A DNA stretch of 64,000 nucleotides, taken from contig NC_067203.1 in NCBI RefSeq assembly GCF_026262505.1, positions 20,565,411 through 20,629,410 on the forward strand, in the 5' to 3' direction. The DNA is from Trichomonas vaginalis G3 (lineage: Eukaryota > Parabasalia > Trichomonadida > Trichomonadidae). The translations under genes were made by a program, and so were the position numbers. The notes beneath the pieces are model-generated. The model was not told where the DNA came from. It saw only the letters and a list, made by a program, of their open reading frames with translations, and did not search any database. This document shows positions 40,420-49,875 of the stretch, one piece after another (position 1 is the stretch's first letter; each line of letters begins with the position of its first letter).

Positions 40420-40858
40420 AGTTTAACCTTCAATTGACTGATGGTAAACAAATTCCATGCATCTCTGTCGCCATTTCTGTTAATATTTTTGCTGTCATTC
40501 ATATCATCCACTTCTCCATCCGTTAGCTTTTGAGGATATGCGTTAGAATAGCTGTTCTTAAATGAAGGCTTTTCACCTTTGAGAGCATAAACTCTATAAC
40601 TTTCTGCATACTTTATGTTTGAACCTCCTGAGCCATCATTGACATAAATTTTATAGGCTTCCACCCTTTGTTCATGTTCCTGCTTCTTCCCTTAGCTCTT
40701 TTGTTCAGTAGTTCTACATCTTTATACACAGCACCTGTCTCAGTGAATTAAACAATATTTTCATTCGTTAGCTTTACATTCAAACCCTTGTCGAGTATAT
40801 TGTTCATTTCATACATATAAAAGGTTTTTATTCTATATGAAATGAGAAGCAAATCCAT
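40416..40858 (-). pseudogene. Maverick protein of unknown function (broken copy)
   Basis: Counterpart of 63,281-63,724 in Maverick 2, which looks whole. Contains a YVNDGSGGSNIKYAESYRVY segment. No family recognised. Tail-to-tail with the ATPase. Looks broken in one or two places. Confidence 0.6.
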
Positions 40859-41457
40859 CTTAGCTGGTGCCGTTAATGTTCCAATTGAACCAACATCAAA
40901 TGTTGACTCACGAACGACAAACAATATTGTCATAAGAGAACTATAGTTCAGAGTGTTTGAAAGAAAAAGAACCAGAACTTAAGTCGGTGAATTTAAACTC
41001 AGCTTCAAACGCTAACGCTACATCAGATGTTAAGTTAGAGTATCCACCACTGGACCAAATTCTTTCAAGAGAAGCCAACGACAATCCTTACACAAATGTT
41101 CAAACAAATCCCTTCAGATAACGTAGACCATTACCTTCTTCAGTTATACAAACAAAATTTTACTCAAAGACGATAAGAAGCTTTTGACAAATCTTATAAG
41201 TAAGAACCAAATAATTCTAACAAAGGAGGACCTTGAAAATGTTATCTCACGAATAACAGGAAACAATGTGTCATTGACTATCTCGACCCTGAAATCGAAT
41301 GCTGTGGTCAAACGCCATATTCATGAAAATAGGTAACATCCGCATCATTGAAACACCAGGAACTACAGGAGTTGAGTTTAAGTATAAATATTCGAACGAG
41401 TATACAAAACTATCTACTTACTATAAGCTTTGTTTGAAATATGTTTTAGTAAATTAA
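40842..41457 (+). pseudogene. Maverick protein of unknown function, plus strand (broken copy)
   Basis: Counterpart of the frame that leaves the window at 63,708-64,000 in Maverick 2; Asn/Ser/Thr-rich and hydrophilic (begins MRSKSILAGAVNVPIEPTSN). Head-to-head overlap with the minus-strand gene on its left. Looks broken at a few places. Confidence 0.55.
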
Positions 41458-41693
41458 AGCAATTTGTAATATCTATCCAAAACTTCTTCAACAGTATCGA
41501 ACTCATCTTCATAATGCAAACCTAATCTTATTGACTTGGTGCAGTTTTCACTAACACAATATTTTTCTGTTCTCTTGACTGACATAACTAACTCATCTGT
41601 TTCATCAAACAACAACAACCAAAGTTCATGACCTAATACATAACATTCATACTTTATATTTTTAGCTCTGAGTTCTCTTGTAAGCCGTCGCAT
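41454..41693 (-). CDS. Maverick small protein (79 aa)
   Basis: Charged small protein (MRRLTRELRAKNIKYECYVL start). Its start overlaps the end of the penton-like gene by about 40 bases and its stop overlaps the converging gene on its left, as in compact viral genomes. No family recognised. Confidence 0.55.
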   Translation of the reverse strand: MRRLTRELRAKNIKYECYVLGHELWLLLFDETDELVMSVKRTEKYCVSENCTKSIRLGLHYEDEFDTVEEVLDRYYKLL

Positions 41694-42430
41694 TTAATAT
41701 TTTCTAAAAAGTCAACTTCAACAGTCATTCGCACTGGTGCCTTCAGTTCTACAGGCTCTCCTTGAAAGTCAACAAGTCTGAATTGCATGTCTTTCAAATT
41801 ATGAGGACTAATGCGAACCCATTTACCTAAATGAGTTGCTATGACAGGAACGTTTGGAATGAACATTGAATTGACTGCATAACAGAAGGATTTATATTCT
41901 ACTGAACCTTTACTATTAACTCCTGAAATGCCTGTGACATTAGCTATTTTAGACTCAATGTACAAACAATTACCATAACATACGTATGGAACAGATTTCA
42001 TCTCAATCGTTTTGTCAACACTTTTCAAAGGAAATGTCATATGGTATGCACCCAAAAGAAGTTGTACTCTATGACTCATTCTTGGTATCTTAAACTCTTT
42101 CGCATAACTGAACTTCAAAACTCCTGCAATAAGTTTAACATTCATTAAGTTTTCTTCGTTATCCTTGTTTATTGTAGTATTTATGAGAGCATTTAACACT
42201 CCAGCTAATGTTTCCATCTTATATTCTACATTATTGTGAAATCTTATTTCGTGCTTCTTTCCATCTATTTCAAGCTCCATGAAATCTGTTTCATCTGTTA
42301 TAACGAATGAAGCGATAGTATTGAAGTCAACCATTCTGAATGCAAGCGCCTCATTCTGTAGACCTAAGTTTGTTTGTAGCTTTACTGTCCCGTATTCGTT
42401 TGGGTCTGTACTTTGCAAATAGAACAACAT
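41654..42430 (-). CDS. Maverick penton-like minor capsid protein (candidate)
   Basis: About 258 residues from the ATG at 42,430 (an earlier ATG at 42,463 overlaps the divergent fibre gene). It is beta-rich; the C-terminal part (YVCYGNCLYIESKIAN, GKWVRISPHNLKDMQFRLVD, VELKAPVRMTVEVDFL) follows the pattern of the single jelly-roll penton proteins of Polintons and their virus relatives. Only 17 bases separate it from the fibre gene, so the two probably share a divergent promoter. Assignment is by pattern, not alignment. Looks whole. Confidence 0.55.
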   Translation of the reverse strand: MLFYLQSTDPNEYGTVKLQTNLGLQNEALAFRMVDFNTIASFVITDETDFMELEIDGKKHEIRFHNNVEYKMETLAGVLNALINTTINKDNEENLMNVKLIAGVLKFSYAKEFKIPRMSHRVQLLLGAYHMTFPLKSVDKTIEMKSVPYVCYGNCLYIESKIANVTGISGVNSKGSVEYKSFCYAVNSMFIPNVPVIATHLGKWVRISPHNLKDMQFRLVDFQGEPVELKAPVRMTVEVDFLENIKCDGLQENSELKI

Positions 42431-42447
42431 TTTATTCTCATTAAAAT

Positions 42448-45417
42448 ATGAGTATAGCTGCATATGCGTATGAAGCTGACAGAGCTAAACGTTTATATTT
42501 TGGTCAATACTCTCTCACACTTACTGACAAATATATTGTTATCACTGATGGAAATACTGAGAAATACATAACATGGAAGGACTATGAAAAGTTTGACCCT
42601 ATTTTAACTCCATGTACTATGCCATTTATAAAGGACGGTGAAATTATTGAAAAAGATAATACAACCGTATATAGGTCTGTTTATGAAGCATTAGAATATA
42701 TGTTGAATCATAACCCAAAAAGATTTGACCCAAGCACTACACCATGTGCAATGCCTTTTATTAAGGACGGTGAAATCGTAAGAGTTCCGGATTCAACGGT
42801 TTACACAGCTGTTCAAAACAGTTTACAAAACATTTTAGCGAATATCTTTAATTCAGAAACTACAGAAATAAAATTACCATATATAACAGATGCTAAAGAA
42901 ATTAAATCAAAAACGACAACATTATTTACGTCACTTAATGATTTAATGACTTATATCATTAATATTCCTGCACCAACTACAGCATTTGATCCAAACTCGA
43001 CGGTTTGCAGTGTACCTTTCATAAATGACAGTTCATTAATTGCTTTAAGGGATTCGACAGTAAATGAATCATTAAAGGCGTCATTAATGAAAATCATTGA
43101 TTTTAACTCATTCACGAATACATATAATTCATTCATTAATGTTTCATATGCTTCTAAAGAAGGTGAGCCAAAAACTATCGATAAAGCGGTGTATGAAATA
43201 AAAGCATCAACGACGAAATTGAATTCGTTAACTTTTGACGGTGATAGTTTCGTTAATGACATAACATCGGGGAAAACAATTTTAACGAAAGAATACTTAA
43301 AATCTCATGTTAGTGAGTTCGTTGAAATTGAAAAAGAAGGTGGAATTAAGTTCGATCCACTGAATTTCATTTTCAGCTTAGCGAATGCGGGTGTTAGTTT
43401 CGCTGAATGGACAACTATACAGAGTGAAATAAATGCAATATGGACGTTTTTGGGGTCAAAAGCGGGAATGGGTGAGCTTGTAAATGCTGCAAGAACATTA
43501 GGTGAAACAGGAAATTTTGTAGATGGTTTTAAAAGACTTGTTTCAAATGTTTTAACAAACACAAAGAAATTATTTAGATATACCGTACATAACGGACGGA
43601 TTTTCGAACAGATAGCAACAAACCCTCCGGTTATGGCTGCGTTGATGATGGTTAGAGATATAAAACCACGTAACGACGGGAACGAAGAACATGAACAACA
43701 GGATACTGGTCGGGTTATTCGAGACATTAAAAACGTGTATCCTGAAGTTATTGATTTATTTAGAGGAGTTAATGATTCAATTTCAAAACATTCTATAACC
43801 CTCGATGAAGAGAATAAATTAACAGATTATATATTCGTCATTATTGCAGAATTAATGAAGAGAATAAATGAAAAAGGAATTGGTGATATCATTAATGTCA
43901 GCGATGTAATGATGAAAAGAAATTTTGACTCATTATTTACAAAACCGAAAACAGAATATAGTCTTTATGACGTAATTACCGAATTAATGAAAAAGATTAA
44001 TGATAATAAGAGTTCTGGCGGAAGAGTTGAATTAGAAGTGAATGATGTTAATGAGAAATTAGCCGAAAAAGCAGACAAAAATGAGCTTTTAGCTCTGAGT
44101 GATAAAGTCAAGAACCACGTTCATTATATAACTTCAGACGAACAGATTATAACGGACTACCATGGATATTTAACACGAAGTGATGAAGCGAAGACAAAAA
44201 ATGTTAATGAAAGAAGATATAAATACATTCGTGCTAAAGGTTATGACATAAGCTGTACTGTACAGTATGATGTAGCTAAAGCACCAGAAGCATTTGGTTA
44301 TACCGGTGAAATTTATGCCTCTACTTTCAATGTTAACGGTGTATTAGTTGAACCAAGATTTACTTTGAGAGTTAAGGCAAAAATAACGTTTGAAGATGCT
44401 ATTAAAAGTAAAGCTGACAAAGTTGAACTCGAAGCAATGAACAAAGTTTTGAAATCTCATAAACACAACATCTCCGATATAAATGAACTTCAAGCTACAT
44501 TAGACAGTAAAGCTGACAAGAACCATACAAACGAATCCTTCACTACTGTTAGAGCAGACGACATAATATTGAACTATAACCTTGGTTCAAGTGCACCTTT
44601 AGAGAATCCAAGTACAAGCGTAAAAGATACACTAAACAATTTAGATAACAGTTGCAGGAATATCGAAGATCATGCCAGAAACTTTGAAGCATATGAACTA
44701 CCAGCAATGTTAGATAAGAAAGCTGACAAAACTTATGTAGATGAAAATTATGCAAAGAAGTCGGAAGTAAATGCTGCGCTTAATGGAAAAGCCGACAAGA
44801 ACCATACACATGAAGAATTTCAAACAATCAAGATTAAAGAAATTAAAGCATGCATCGAAATAGTAACAAAAACGGGAAGAAACGGTGCAACTGTACAAGA
44901 ACAAAGAATTTATCCTCCTACTTTTCCTAATGGTTTAATAACAAACAATATAAATATTGAAGATGGCAATAAAGTTATAAACGTTAAACATGAACTTCAA
45001 ACAATGAAGGCTCAGATTCTTCAAACATTATATCCTGTTGGTTCTATTTATACGTCAATGAACTCAACAAATCCAGCAACAGTTCTGGGTTTTGGTACAT
45101 GGCAGCAGATTGTAGACAAATTCTTATACTGTGCTAACTCTTCAAAGCAAACAGGAGGTTCGAAGAAAATTACTGAAGCAAACCTTCCACCGCACACTCA
45201 TACAGGAACTACAAACTTTTCTGGCGACCATAGCCACTCATTAAGAGACCACCCATTATACAACTCAGAGTATGAAGCTGGCAATGATGTTTTATCTCCA
45301 TCTTATAACAATGCAGCAAAAAAGACTTTTCGACAAACTGAACCGGAGGAAATCATGTCCATACTTTCACAACAAATCCAACAGGCTCGGGTGCAGATTA
45401 TATGCCACCATTTGTGA
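42448..45417 (+). CDS. Maverick large fibre-like protein with tail-collar-type C-terminus
   Basis: 989 residues. Four imperfect repeats of about 45 residues open the protein (CTMPFIKDGEI, CAMPFIKDGEI, LPYITDAKEI, CSVPFINDSSL). The middle is helical and repetitive, with later KADK-containing repeats (SKADKNHTNESF, KKADKTYVDENY, GKADKNHTHEEF) typical of trimeric fibres. The end, YPVGSIYTSMNSTNP, GFGTWQQIVDKFLY and NLPPHTHTGTT, is the phage-type tail collar/short-fibre motif. A receptor-binding or virion-surface fibre is the natural reading. It is the largest continuous frame of the element and sits next to the penton-like gene, as fibres and pentons associate. Confidence 0.75.
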   Translation: MSIAAYAYEADRAKRLYFGQYSLTLTDKYIVITDGNTEKYITWKDYEKFDPILTPCTMPFIKDGEIIEKDNTTVYRSVYEALEYMLNHNPKRFDPSTTPCAMPFIKDGEIVRVPDSTVYTAVQNSLQNILANIFNSETTEIKLPYITDAKEIKSKTTTLFTSLNDLMTYIINIPAPTTAFDPNSTVCSVPFINDSSLIALRDSTVNESLKASLMKIIDFNSFTNTYNSFINVSYASKEGEPKTIDKAVYEIKASTTKLNSLTFDGDSFVNDITSGKTILTKEYLKSHVSEFVEIEKEGGIKFDPLNFIFSLANAGVSFAEWTTIQSEINAIWTFLGSKAGMGELVNAARTLGETGNFVDGFKRLVSNVLTNTKKLFRYTVHNGRIFEQIATNPPVMAALMMVRDIKPRNDGNEEHEQQDTGRVIRDIKNVYPEVIDLFRGVNDSISKHSITLDEENKLTDYIFVIIAELMKRINEKGIGDIINVSDVMMKRNFDSLFTKPKTEYSLYDVITELMKKINDNKSSGGRVELEVNDVNEKLAEKADKNELLALSDKVKNHVHYITSDEQIITDYHGYLTRSDEAKTKNVNERRYKYIRAKGYDISCTVQYDVAKAPEAFGYTGEIYASTFNVNGVLVEPRFTLRVKAKITFEDAIKSKADKVELEAMNKVLKSHKHNISDINELQATLDSKADKNHTNESFTTVRADDIILNYNLGSSAPLENPSTSVKDTLNNLDNSCRNIEDHARNFEAYELPAMLDKKADKTYVDENYAKKSEVNAALNGKADKNHTHEEFQTIKIKEIKACIEIVTKTGRNGATVQEQRIYPPTFPNGLITNNINIEDGNKVINVKHELQTMKAQILQTLYPVGSIYTSMNSTNPATVLGFGTWQQIVDKFLYCANSSKQTGGSKKITEANLPPHTHTGTTNFSGDHSHSLRDHPLYNSEYEAGNDVLSPSYNNAAKKTFRQTEPEEIMSILSQQIQQARVQIICHHL

Positions 45418-45469
45418 CTATATTCGCATGGTACGCGTCTTGAATAATAAAATCTTTAACTTTACATAA

Positions 45470-46555
45470 ATGAGCTTGAAAGAAGTATTCGAACAACATC
45501 CATGGAGGTCATTTAAGAAGTTCAATGAAGCAGCAAAAAGTTGGGGATTTACTAACAGAGCTGAAGTGAAAAAGTTCTTTGACAAAAATGTTGTACATCA
45601 AACAAAAATAAACCCTTACGACTACTTTTTACCAATTTACTCCAACACTCCTGACGCATACCAATTTGACACTCTCATTCAAAGCAGAAAAGGAGGACAT
45701 AAACCATTCCTCATCTTCATTAATGTTAACACTCGTAAAGCATATGCATATCCAATGAGGAACAAAGGAACTCGTGAAGTGTTAAGAGTTTTACAAAAGT
45801 TTGTAGCAGAACATAGCCCAAGTACTTTAACATCAGACCAAGACAGTGCATACCTCAGCAATGAAATCACAGATTTTCTCATTAAGCATAACATAACTCA
45901 CTACACTACTGAAGACCATAACCATAACATACTCGGCATCATAAACCGCTTCATAAGAACGCTCAGAGATTTAAACCAAGAGCGAGACTTTACCGAAGAA
46001 ACAATGAAACATTTTCTCGAAGTATATAATTCCTCAACACATTCTACAACAGGACATACACCAAATTCAATGACACAACAACAAGAAGAAAAGTATATAC
46101 AAAAGAAACGAAGTCAAACACAAAATATCAGAAATTCAACACAATTTACCCTCATTCCTGGTACAAAAGTTCGTGTAGTTCTTGACGACAAACCATTGAC
46201 AAAGAAACGTTTAAGGTTAAGTAGAAACTATTATATCGTAGACTCTACGCAAGGTAATGGATATCTTATAAAAGCTGCTGACGACTCCATAGCGTTTTAC
46301 CCTCGTCATAAATTAGTCGAAAGTAGTAATGGCAAACTTGCTGAAACCATTGACGAAGCAAAGCGAGGAGTGGTTATTGAAATACTTGGCTATAACATAA
46401 ACGATGACACTTATAATGTAAGATATGAAGGAGGCGTTGAAGATGTTATACCATCTAAGAACTTGAGAGAGTCGAAGCCAACACATCTGGGACCATTAGA
46501 GCGGGAGTACTGGAAAGACAAAAATAAGCCAGAAAGAATAAGAAAATTCTTCTAA
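45470..46555 (+). CDS. Maverick integrase (retroviral-like, DDE core)
   Basis: 361 residues. A short N-terminal helical part is followed by an rve-type core (AYQFDTLIQSR, HKPFLIFINVNTRKAYAYPM, LTSDQDSAYLSNEI, HNILGIINRFIRTLRD, HSTTGHTPNSM) and a C-terminal beta domain (VIEILGYNINDDTYNVRYEGG) of chromo/tudor-like size. It inserts the element and produces the 5-6-bp duplication seen at the ends. Strongly conserved among Trichomonas Mavericks. Reads as a single open frame. Confidence 0.9.
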   Translation: MSLKEVFEQHPWRSFKKFNEAAKSWGFTNRAEVKKFFDKNVVHQTKINPYDYFLPIYSNTPDAYQFDTLIQSRKGGHKPFLIFINVNTRKAYAYPMRNKGTREVLRVLQKFVAEHSPSTLTSDQDSAYLSNEITDFLIKHNITHYTTEDHNHNILGIINRFIRTLRDLNQERDFTEETMKHFLEVYNSSTHSTTGHTPNSMTQQQEEKYIQKKRSQTQNIRNSTQFTLIPGTKVRVVLDDKPLTKKRLRLSRNYYIVDSTQGNGYLIKAADDSIAFYPRHKLVESSNGKLAETIDEAKRGVVIEILGYNINDDTYNVRYEGGVEDVIPSKNLRESKPTHLGPLEREYWKDKNKPERIRKFF

Positions 46556-46664
46556 ACTTTTTCATTAGATGTAAATCAGACATGAATGAGAACAGTCAGG
46601 TATTATTAATGGTACCATTTATTTTTGTCATAAATTTACACCAAAAATATATTTTAGGTGAAGA

Positions 46665-46678
46665 GGTGAGATCTCACC
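46665..46678. repeat. Palindrome module GGTGAGATCTCACC, site 2
   Basis: Followed by CGTTTTTTCACC and CTCTTTTTTCACC on the right (minus orientation), between the integrase and the next gene. Confidence 0.85.
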
Positions 46679-46734
46679 CGTTTTTTCACCTCTTTTTTCA
46701 CCCTCATGAATTTTCATGAATTTCCTTAAGATAG

Positions 46735-46787
46735 AAAAAATAAAGTTAGTTTTATTTTTATTTATTTTTTTATTTTGTATAAAAGAT
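46735..46787 (+). promoter_or_regulatory. Shared T-rich Maverick leader, copy 1
   Basis: Contains AATAAAGTTAGTTTTATTT, a T/A-rich run and TTGTATAAAAGA directly before ATG 46,788. Nearly the same arrangement precedes the ATGs at 47,908 and 48,602, so it is a conserved start region, probably a promoter with transcription start. Confidence 0.7.
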
Positions 46788-47732
46788 ATGATTTCAACAA
46801 TCGGCACAACAACAATTCAAGCCACAACTACAGCACCAAACTCGCTAGTCATGAATCCTACGTCAATGTTGGTAGAGATGAAAAACTTCATTCCTTCTTC
46901 ATATACTTTCGAAACAAAAATCCAGAAGGTAAAGCAAGAACTGTTAACAAGTAATTTAGACTGTACCGCACAGGATGAAGAAAATGAAGAATATCTTTAT
47001 GACATGCAGGACCTCATCGACCATTTACCCAAATTGCCTGAAATCCAACAGCAAAAACTAACTATTCCTGAATTCGACGAAATAGAAGTGAAACCAACTG
47101 ACTCGGTAGAAATAAAGAAGTTCATACGAAAGGTAAACTATGAGTTTCTAGGATATCATTGCAACCATAAAGTTATGGACAAAGATTGCGACATGGTTTA
47201 TAAAAATATTTCTGACCTTTACAAATCCGAAGAATTTAAGACATACGATAACTTTGTTTCATTAGTTGCAAAATGTGTATGGCAGATAAGAGATAAAGAT
47301 AGAAGAGGTAAGGTATGGAATGAACAGATAAAACCAGCAGCTTTTGAGTTAAAGAAAACCATTGACGCCTTAGTTGTACTAGCTGGTTTTATTTCAATGT
47401 ATAACGCAAAAATGATGCCGCAATGTTCAAAATGTAAAGCAGCAATAAGAAAATATAACTACTCAGTCAAAGAGATAGAAAGAATGCGAAACGACTATGC
47501 AGACTTAAAGAAAGAAGCAGAAAAGCCAGCAGAAGATAAAATGGATATGTTGACATTTCTGAACAAAAACTATCCAACTGCAGAAGATTTCCTTCTGTCT
47601 GACGTCAAGAAGAAATATAAAGAGACTTTCGGCATGATTAAAACATTCGATGTACTAAAAGAAGAAATTGAAGCTACGAAATTGTTTAGGATTTCAAATA
47701 TACATCGTACAATTCATGTAAAACGCTTGTGA
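46788..47732 (+). CDS. Maverick protein of unknown function
   Basis: 314 residues from ATG 46,788 (MISTIGTTTIQATTTAPNSL). An ATG 72 bases upstream would add a hydrophobic, signal-like segment, but that segment is simply the translated T-rich leader shared with two other genes, so I prefer the downstream start. Helical, charged; two CxxC-like Cys pairs (CNHK...CDMVY, CSKCKAA). Flanked on both sides by inverted GGTGAGATCTCACC modules. Family unknown. Looks whole. Confidence 0.65.
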   Translation: MISTIGTTTIQATTTAPNSLVMNPTSMLVEMKNFIPSSYTFETKIQKVKQELLTSNLDCTAQDEENEEYLYDMQDLIDHLPKLPEIQQQKLTIPEFDEIEVKPTDSVEIKKFIRKVNYEFLGYHCNHKVMDKDCDMVYKNISDLYKSEEFKTYDNFVSLVAKCVWQIRDKDRRGKVWNEQIKPAAFELKKTIDALVVLAGFISMYNAKMMPQCSKCKAAIRKYNYSVKEIERMRNDYADLKKEAEKPAEDKMDMLTFLNKNYPTAEDFLLSDVKKKYKETFGMIKTFDVLKEEIEATKLFRISNIHRTIHVKRL

Positions 47733-47775
47733 AAAAAGAGGTGAAAAAAGAGGTGAAAAAACGGGTGAGAAAACG

Positions 47776-47789
47776 GGTGAGATCTCACC
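47776..47789. repeat. Palindrome module GGTGAGATCTCACC, site 3
   Basis: Preceded by several GAGGTGAAAAAA direct repeats (47,728-47,775) and followed by TCTTCACCTAAA; plus orientation, opposite to site 2. Confidence 0.85.
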
Positions 47790-47852
47790 TCTTCACCTAA
47801 AAATTATTTTTATTGAATTTAGCACAAAAATAATGAATTTCATTAGTTAGAA

Positions 47853-47907
47853 AAATAACGCTAATTTTATTTTTATTTATTTTTTTATTTTGTATGTAAA
47901 GACAGTA
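47853..47907 (+). promoter_or_regulatory. Shared T-rich Maverick leader, copy 2
   Basis: AATAACGCTAATTTTATTTTT followed by TTTTGTATGTAAAGACAGTA just before ATG 47,908; matches copies 1 and 3. Confidence 0.68.
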
Positions 47908-48516
47908 ATGACAAACATTGAGTTTGAAACAGTTAGAAAGATAGACAATGACACCAAAGTGGTTAGAATAGGTGATTTAAACGTAAGATACTCAAAGAAA
48001 TACAACAAATATTCTTTGTCAGACATTATATCTCTATCTGGAAAGAAAACAAACGACTGGGTTAGAAATGCTTCAACTCAGAAAATTTTGACAAGAAATC
48101 CTGAGCTTATGATATCAGTAGCATTTCATGGAACAAGAGCATATCTTATAGACAAAAGTCTTATACCAATAGTTTTGTTATGGTTAGACCCAGTTGTTGG
48201 ATATAACTTCATAACATATGGTTCATTCGATACGGAACGTTGCAGTGAAGGCTTACTTTACATCGTTCAGAAACCGAAGGACTTCAACACAAAAAGATAT
48301 AAGATAGGAAGGACATATAATATAACTCAAAGATATGACAGTACAGTCAATAGAGTCAAGGTTGTGTTTCGTTAATGATATGAGAGCTGCTGAAACAGAA
48401 CTACTTGAAGTTTGAGAAAATGTATGGTGCTCCCAAAAGGTAAAGAAACGTTTGAAGTAGATGAGATAGATAAAGCTATAAAATTATTTGACGAAGTTGC
48501 TGAAAAATACATGTAA
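47908..48516 (+). pseudogene. Maverick KilA-N protein with GIY-YIG/T5orf172-like end (broken)
   Basis: The KilA-N-type DNA-binding region covers about the first 110 residues (YSLSDIISLSGKKTNDWVRN, MISVAFHGTRAYLIDKSLIP, VLLWLDPVVGYNF), then a segment GLLYIVQKPKDFNTKRYKIGRT typical of the T5orf172/MUG113 GIY-YIG-like domain. Such pairs are common in large DNA viruses. Appears broken, about one interruption. Confidence 0.7.
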
Positions 48517-48546
48517 AGCGTTTATTTTTTGGTCTTTTGTGAAAGT

Positions 48547-48601
48547 CAGAAAATAAAGTTAGTTTTTTATAAAATATTTTTTTTATCGTATAAAGACAGT
48601 A
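48547..48601 (+). promoter_or_regulatory. Shared T-rich Maverick leader, copy 3
   Basis: AATAAAGTTAGTTTTTTATAA and ATCGTATAAAGACAGTA immediately before ATG 48,602; the 3' part is the same as copy 2. Confidence 0.7.
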
Positions 48602-49429
48602 ATGTCAACATCAGAGAACACAACAACTGCTATCGTTCATGAAGCCATAAATGAAGAATACGAATACATACAGTATAACAAACAATTGAGACTCATTCGT
48701 TCAGTCAAAGATGACATGTACCAAATGCAAAGTATAATGAATGCTCTTCGTTCTACAAAGCAAGCATATCATTGGTTTGAAAACCAACAGACAAAAGAAC
48801 TTTTAGAAGAATTTCCTCATATGATTGCTTCCCTCGGAAAACCGAGAGAAGAGATTCCGTATGAAAATCGCAAGAATTTGGCTCCTGGTTTGAAAGGTTA
48901 TTATGTTCATAGACTTTTAGTAAACGCTGTAGCAATGTGGGCTTCACCTCGTTATGCTTGTTATATTTTCATGATGTTAGATGAACTATATAAAGCAGAA
49001 CGCGGAGAGATGGAAAAGAAACTTCAAGCAAAAGATGAAGTCATTGAATCCAAAGACAAAAGCATACAGAAAAGAATACCGCGTTCAGTACCAAAAGGAA
49101 AAGAAAAGAGTTATAGGTATATGATATATACTGAAGAATTGGAGAAAGAAGAAGATAAAGATATGGTTATGTTGCATTTAGTCAGAAGAAACAACAAGAG
49201 CTTTTATGACTTAGCTAAAATATATAAATCTGACAGAAACTGGTTCTATCGTGAAAACTTACCGATTTCAATGACTCCGAATGAGCAAATAAAGGAAATT
49301 GTCAAAAATACTCTTCCTCAAACACACTATGACATCAAAGGTTGCACAATACTTACATTCAAAGAAGACTTAACATTACTGAAGGAAAAAATAACAGAAT
49401 ATTTCGATAACTTCAAAGAGGAAGAATGA
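48602..49429 (+). CDS. Maverick KilA-N domain protein
   Basis: 275 residues. The KilA-N core (TKQAYHWFENQQTKELLEEF, LAPGLKGYYVHRLLVNAVAM, SPRYACYIFMMLDELYK) is followed by a coiled stretch and a C-terminal domain unlike that of the neighbouring KilA-N gene. Predicted DNA-binding regulator in large DNA viruses and phages. Tandem with another KilA-N gene and sharing its leader. Looks whole. Confidence 0.75.
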   Translation: MSTSENTTTAIVHEAINEEYEYIQYNKQLRLIRSVKDDMYQMQSIMNALRSTKQAYHWFENQQTKELLEEFPHMIASLGKPREEIPYENRKNLAPGLKGYYVHRLLVNAVAMWASPRYACYIFMMLDELYKAERGEMEKKLQAKDEVIESKDKSIQKRIPRSVPKGKEKSYRYMIYTEELEKEEDKDMVMLHLVRRNNKSFYDLAKIYKSDRNWFYRENLPISMTPNEQIKEIVKNTLPQTHYDIKGCTILTFKEDLTLLKEKITEYFDNFKEEE

Positions 49430-49507
49430 AGTCACGGCAACATTAACGAAGAAGTCACGACAACATTAACGAAAAGAGAATGAGGTGAAAAAAGAGGTGA
49501 AAAAACG

Positions 49508-49521
49508 GGTGAGATCTCACC
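49508..49521. repeat. Palindrome module GGTGAGATCTCACC, site 4
   Basis: Preceded by two GAGGTGAAAAAA-type repeats and followed by TCTTCACCTAAA and a TTTTTGTGCTA string; plus orientation, after the KilA-N gene. Confidence 0.85.
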
Positions 49522-49604
49522 TCTTCACCTAAAATATATTTTTGTGCTATATTTACACTCATTTACGAAGAAGTCATGAATCCTACGTCAATTATGTTCG
49601 ACAC

Positions 49605-49748
49605 TGATAACATAAACGATAACATTAACGATAACATTAACGATAACATAAACGATAACATTAACGATAACATAAATGCTCCATGTCAATTATGTTCGAC
49701 ACTGATAACATTAACGATAACATAAACGATAACATTAACGATAACATT
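49605..49748 (+). repeat. 12-bp tandem repeats (ATAACATTAACG type)
   Basis: Two blocks (49,605-49,675 and 49,703-49,748) of the 12-bp unit ATAACATTAACG or ATAACATAAACG, separated by a second copy of TCAATTATGTTCGACACTG. Non-coding, in the intergenic region between converging genes. Confidence 0.9.
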
Positions 49749-49875
49749 CATTTTTGCATTAATCCTGCTGTGTTGTCAAAATGTCATGTTGTCATCATTT
49801 TTAAAAGAAGTTAATTAACCTGGTGACACATGGTGACGTGGTGACACTTTCAGTTATTCAAAAATATATTTTTGC

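Noticed and set aside
46716-46787. Signal peptide on the Maverick gene at 46.8 kb
   Set aside because: The hydrophobic residues are the translation of a T-rich leader shared with two other genes.
49605-49748. CRISPR-like array
   Set aside because: The 12-bp units are head-to-tail without unique spacers; a simple tandem repeat in a eukaryote.
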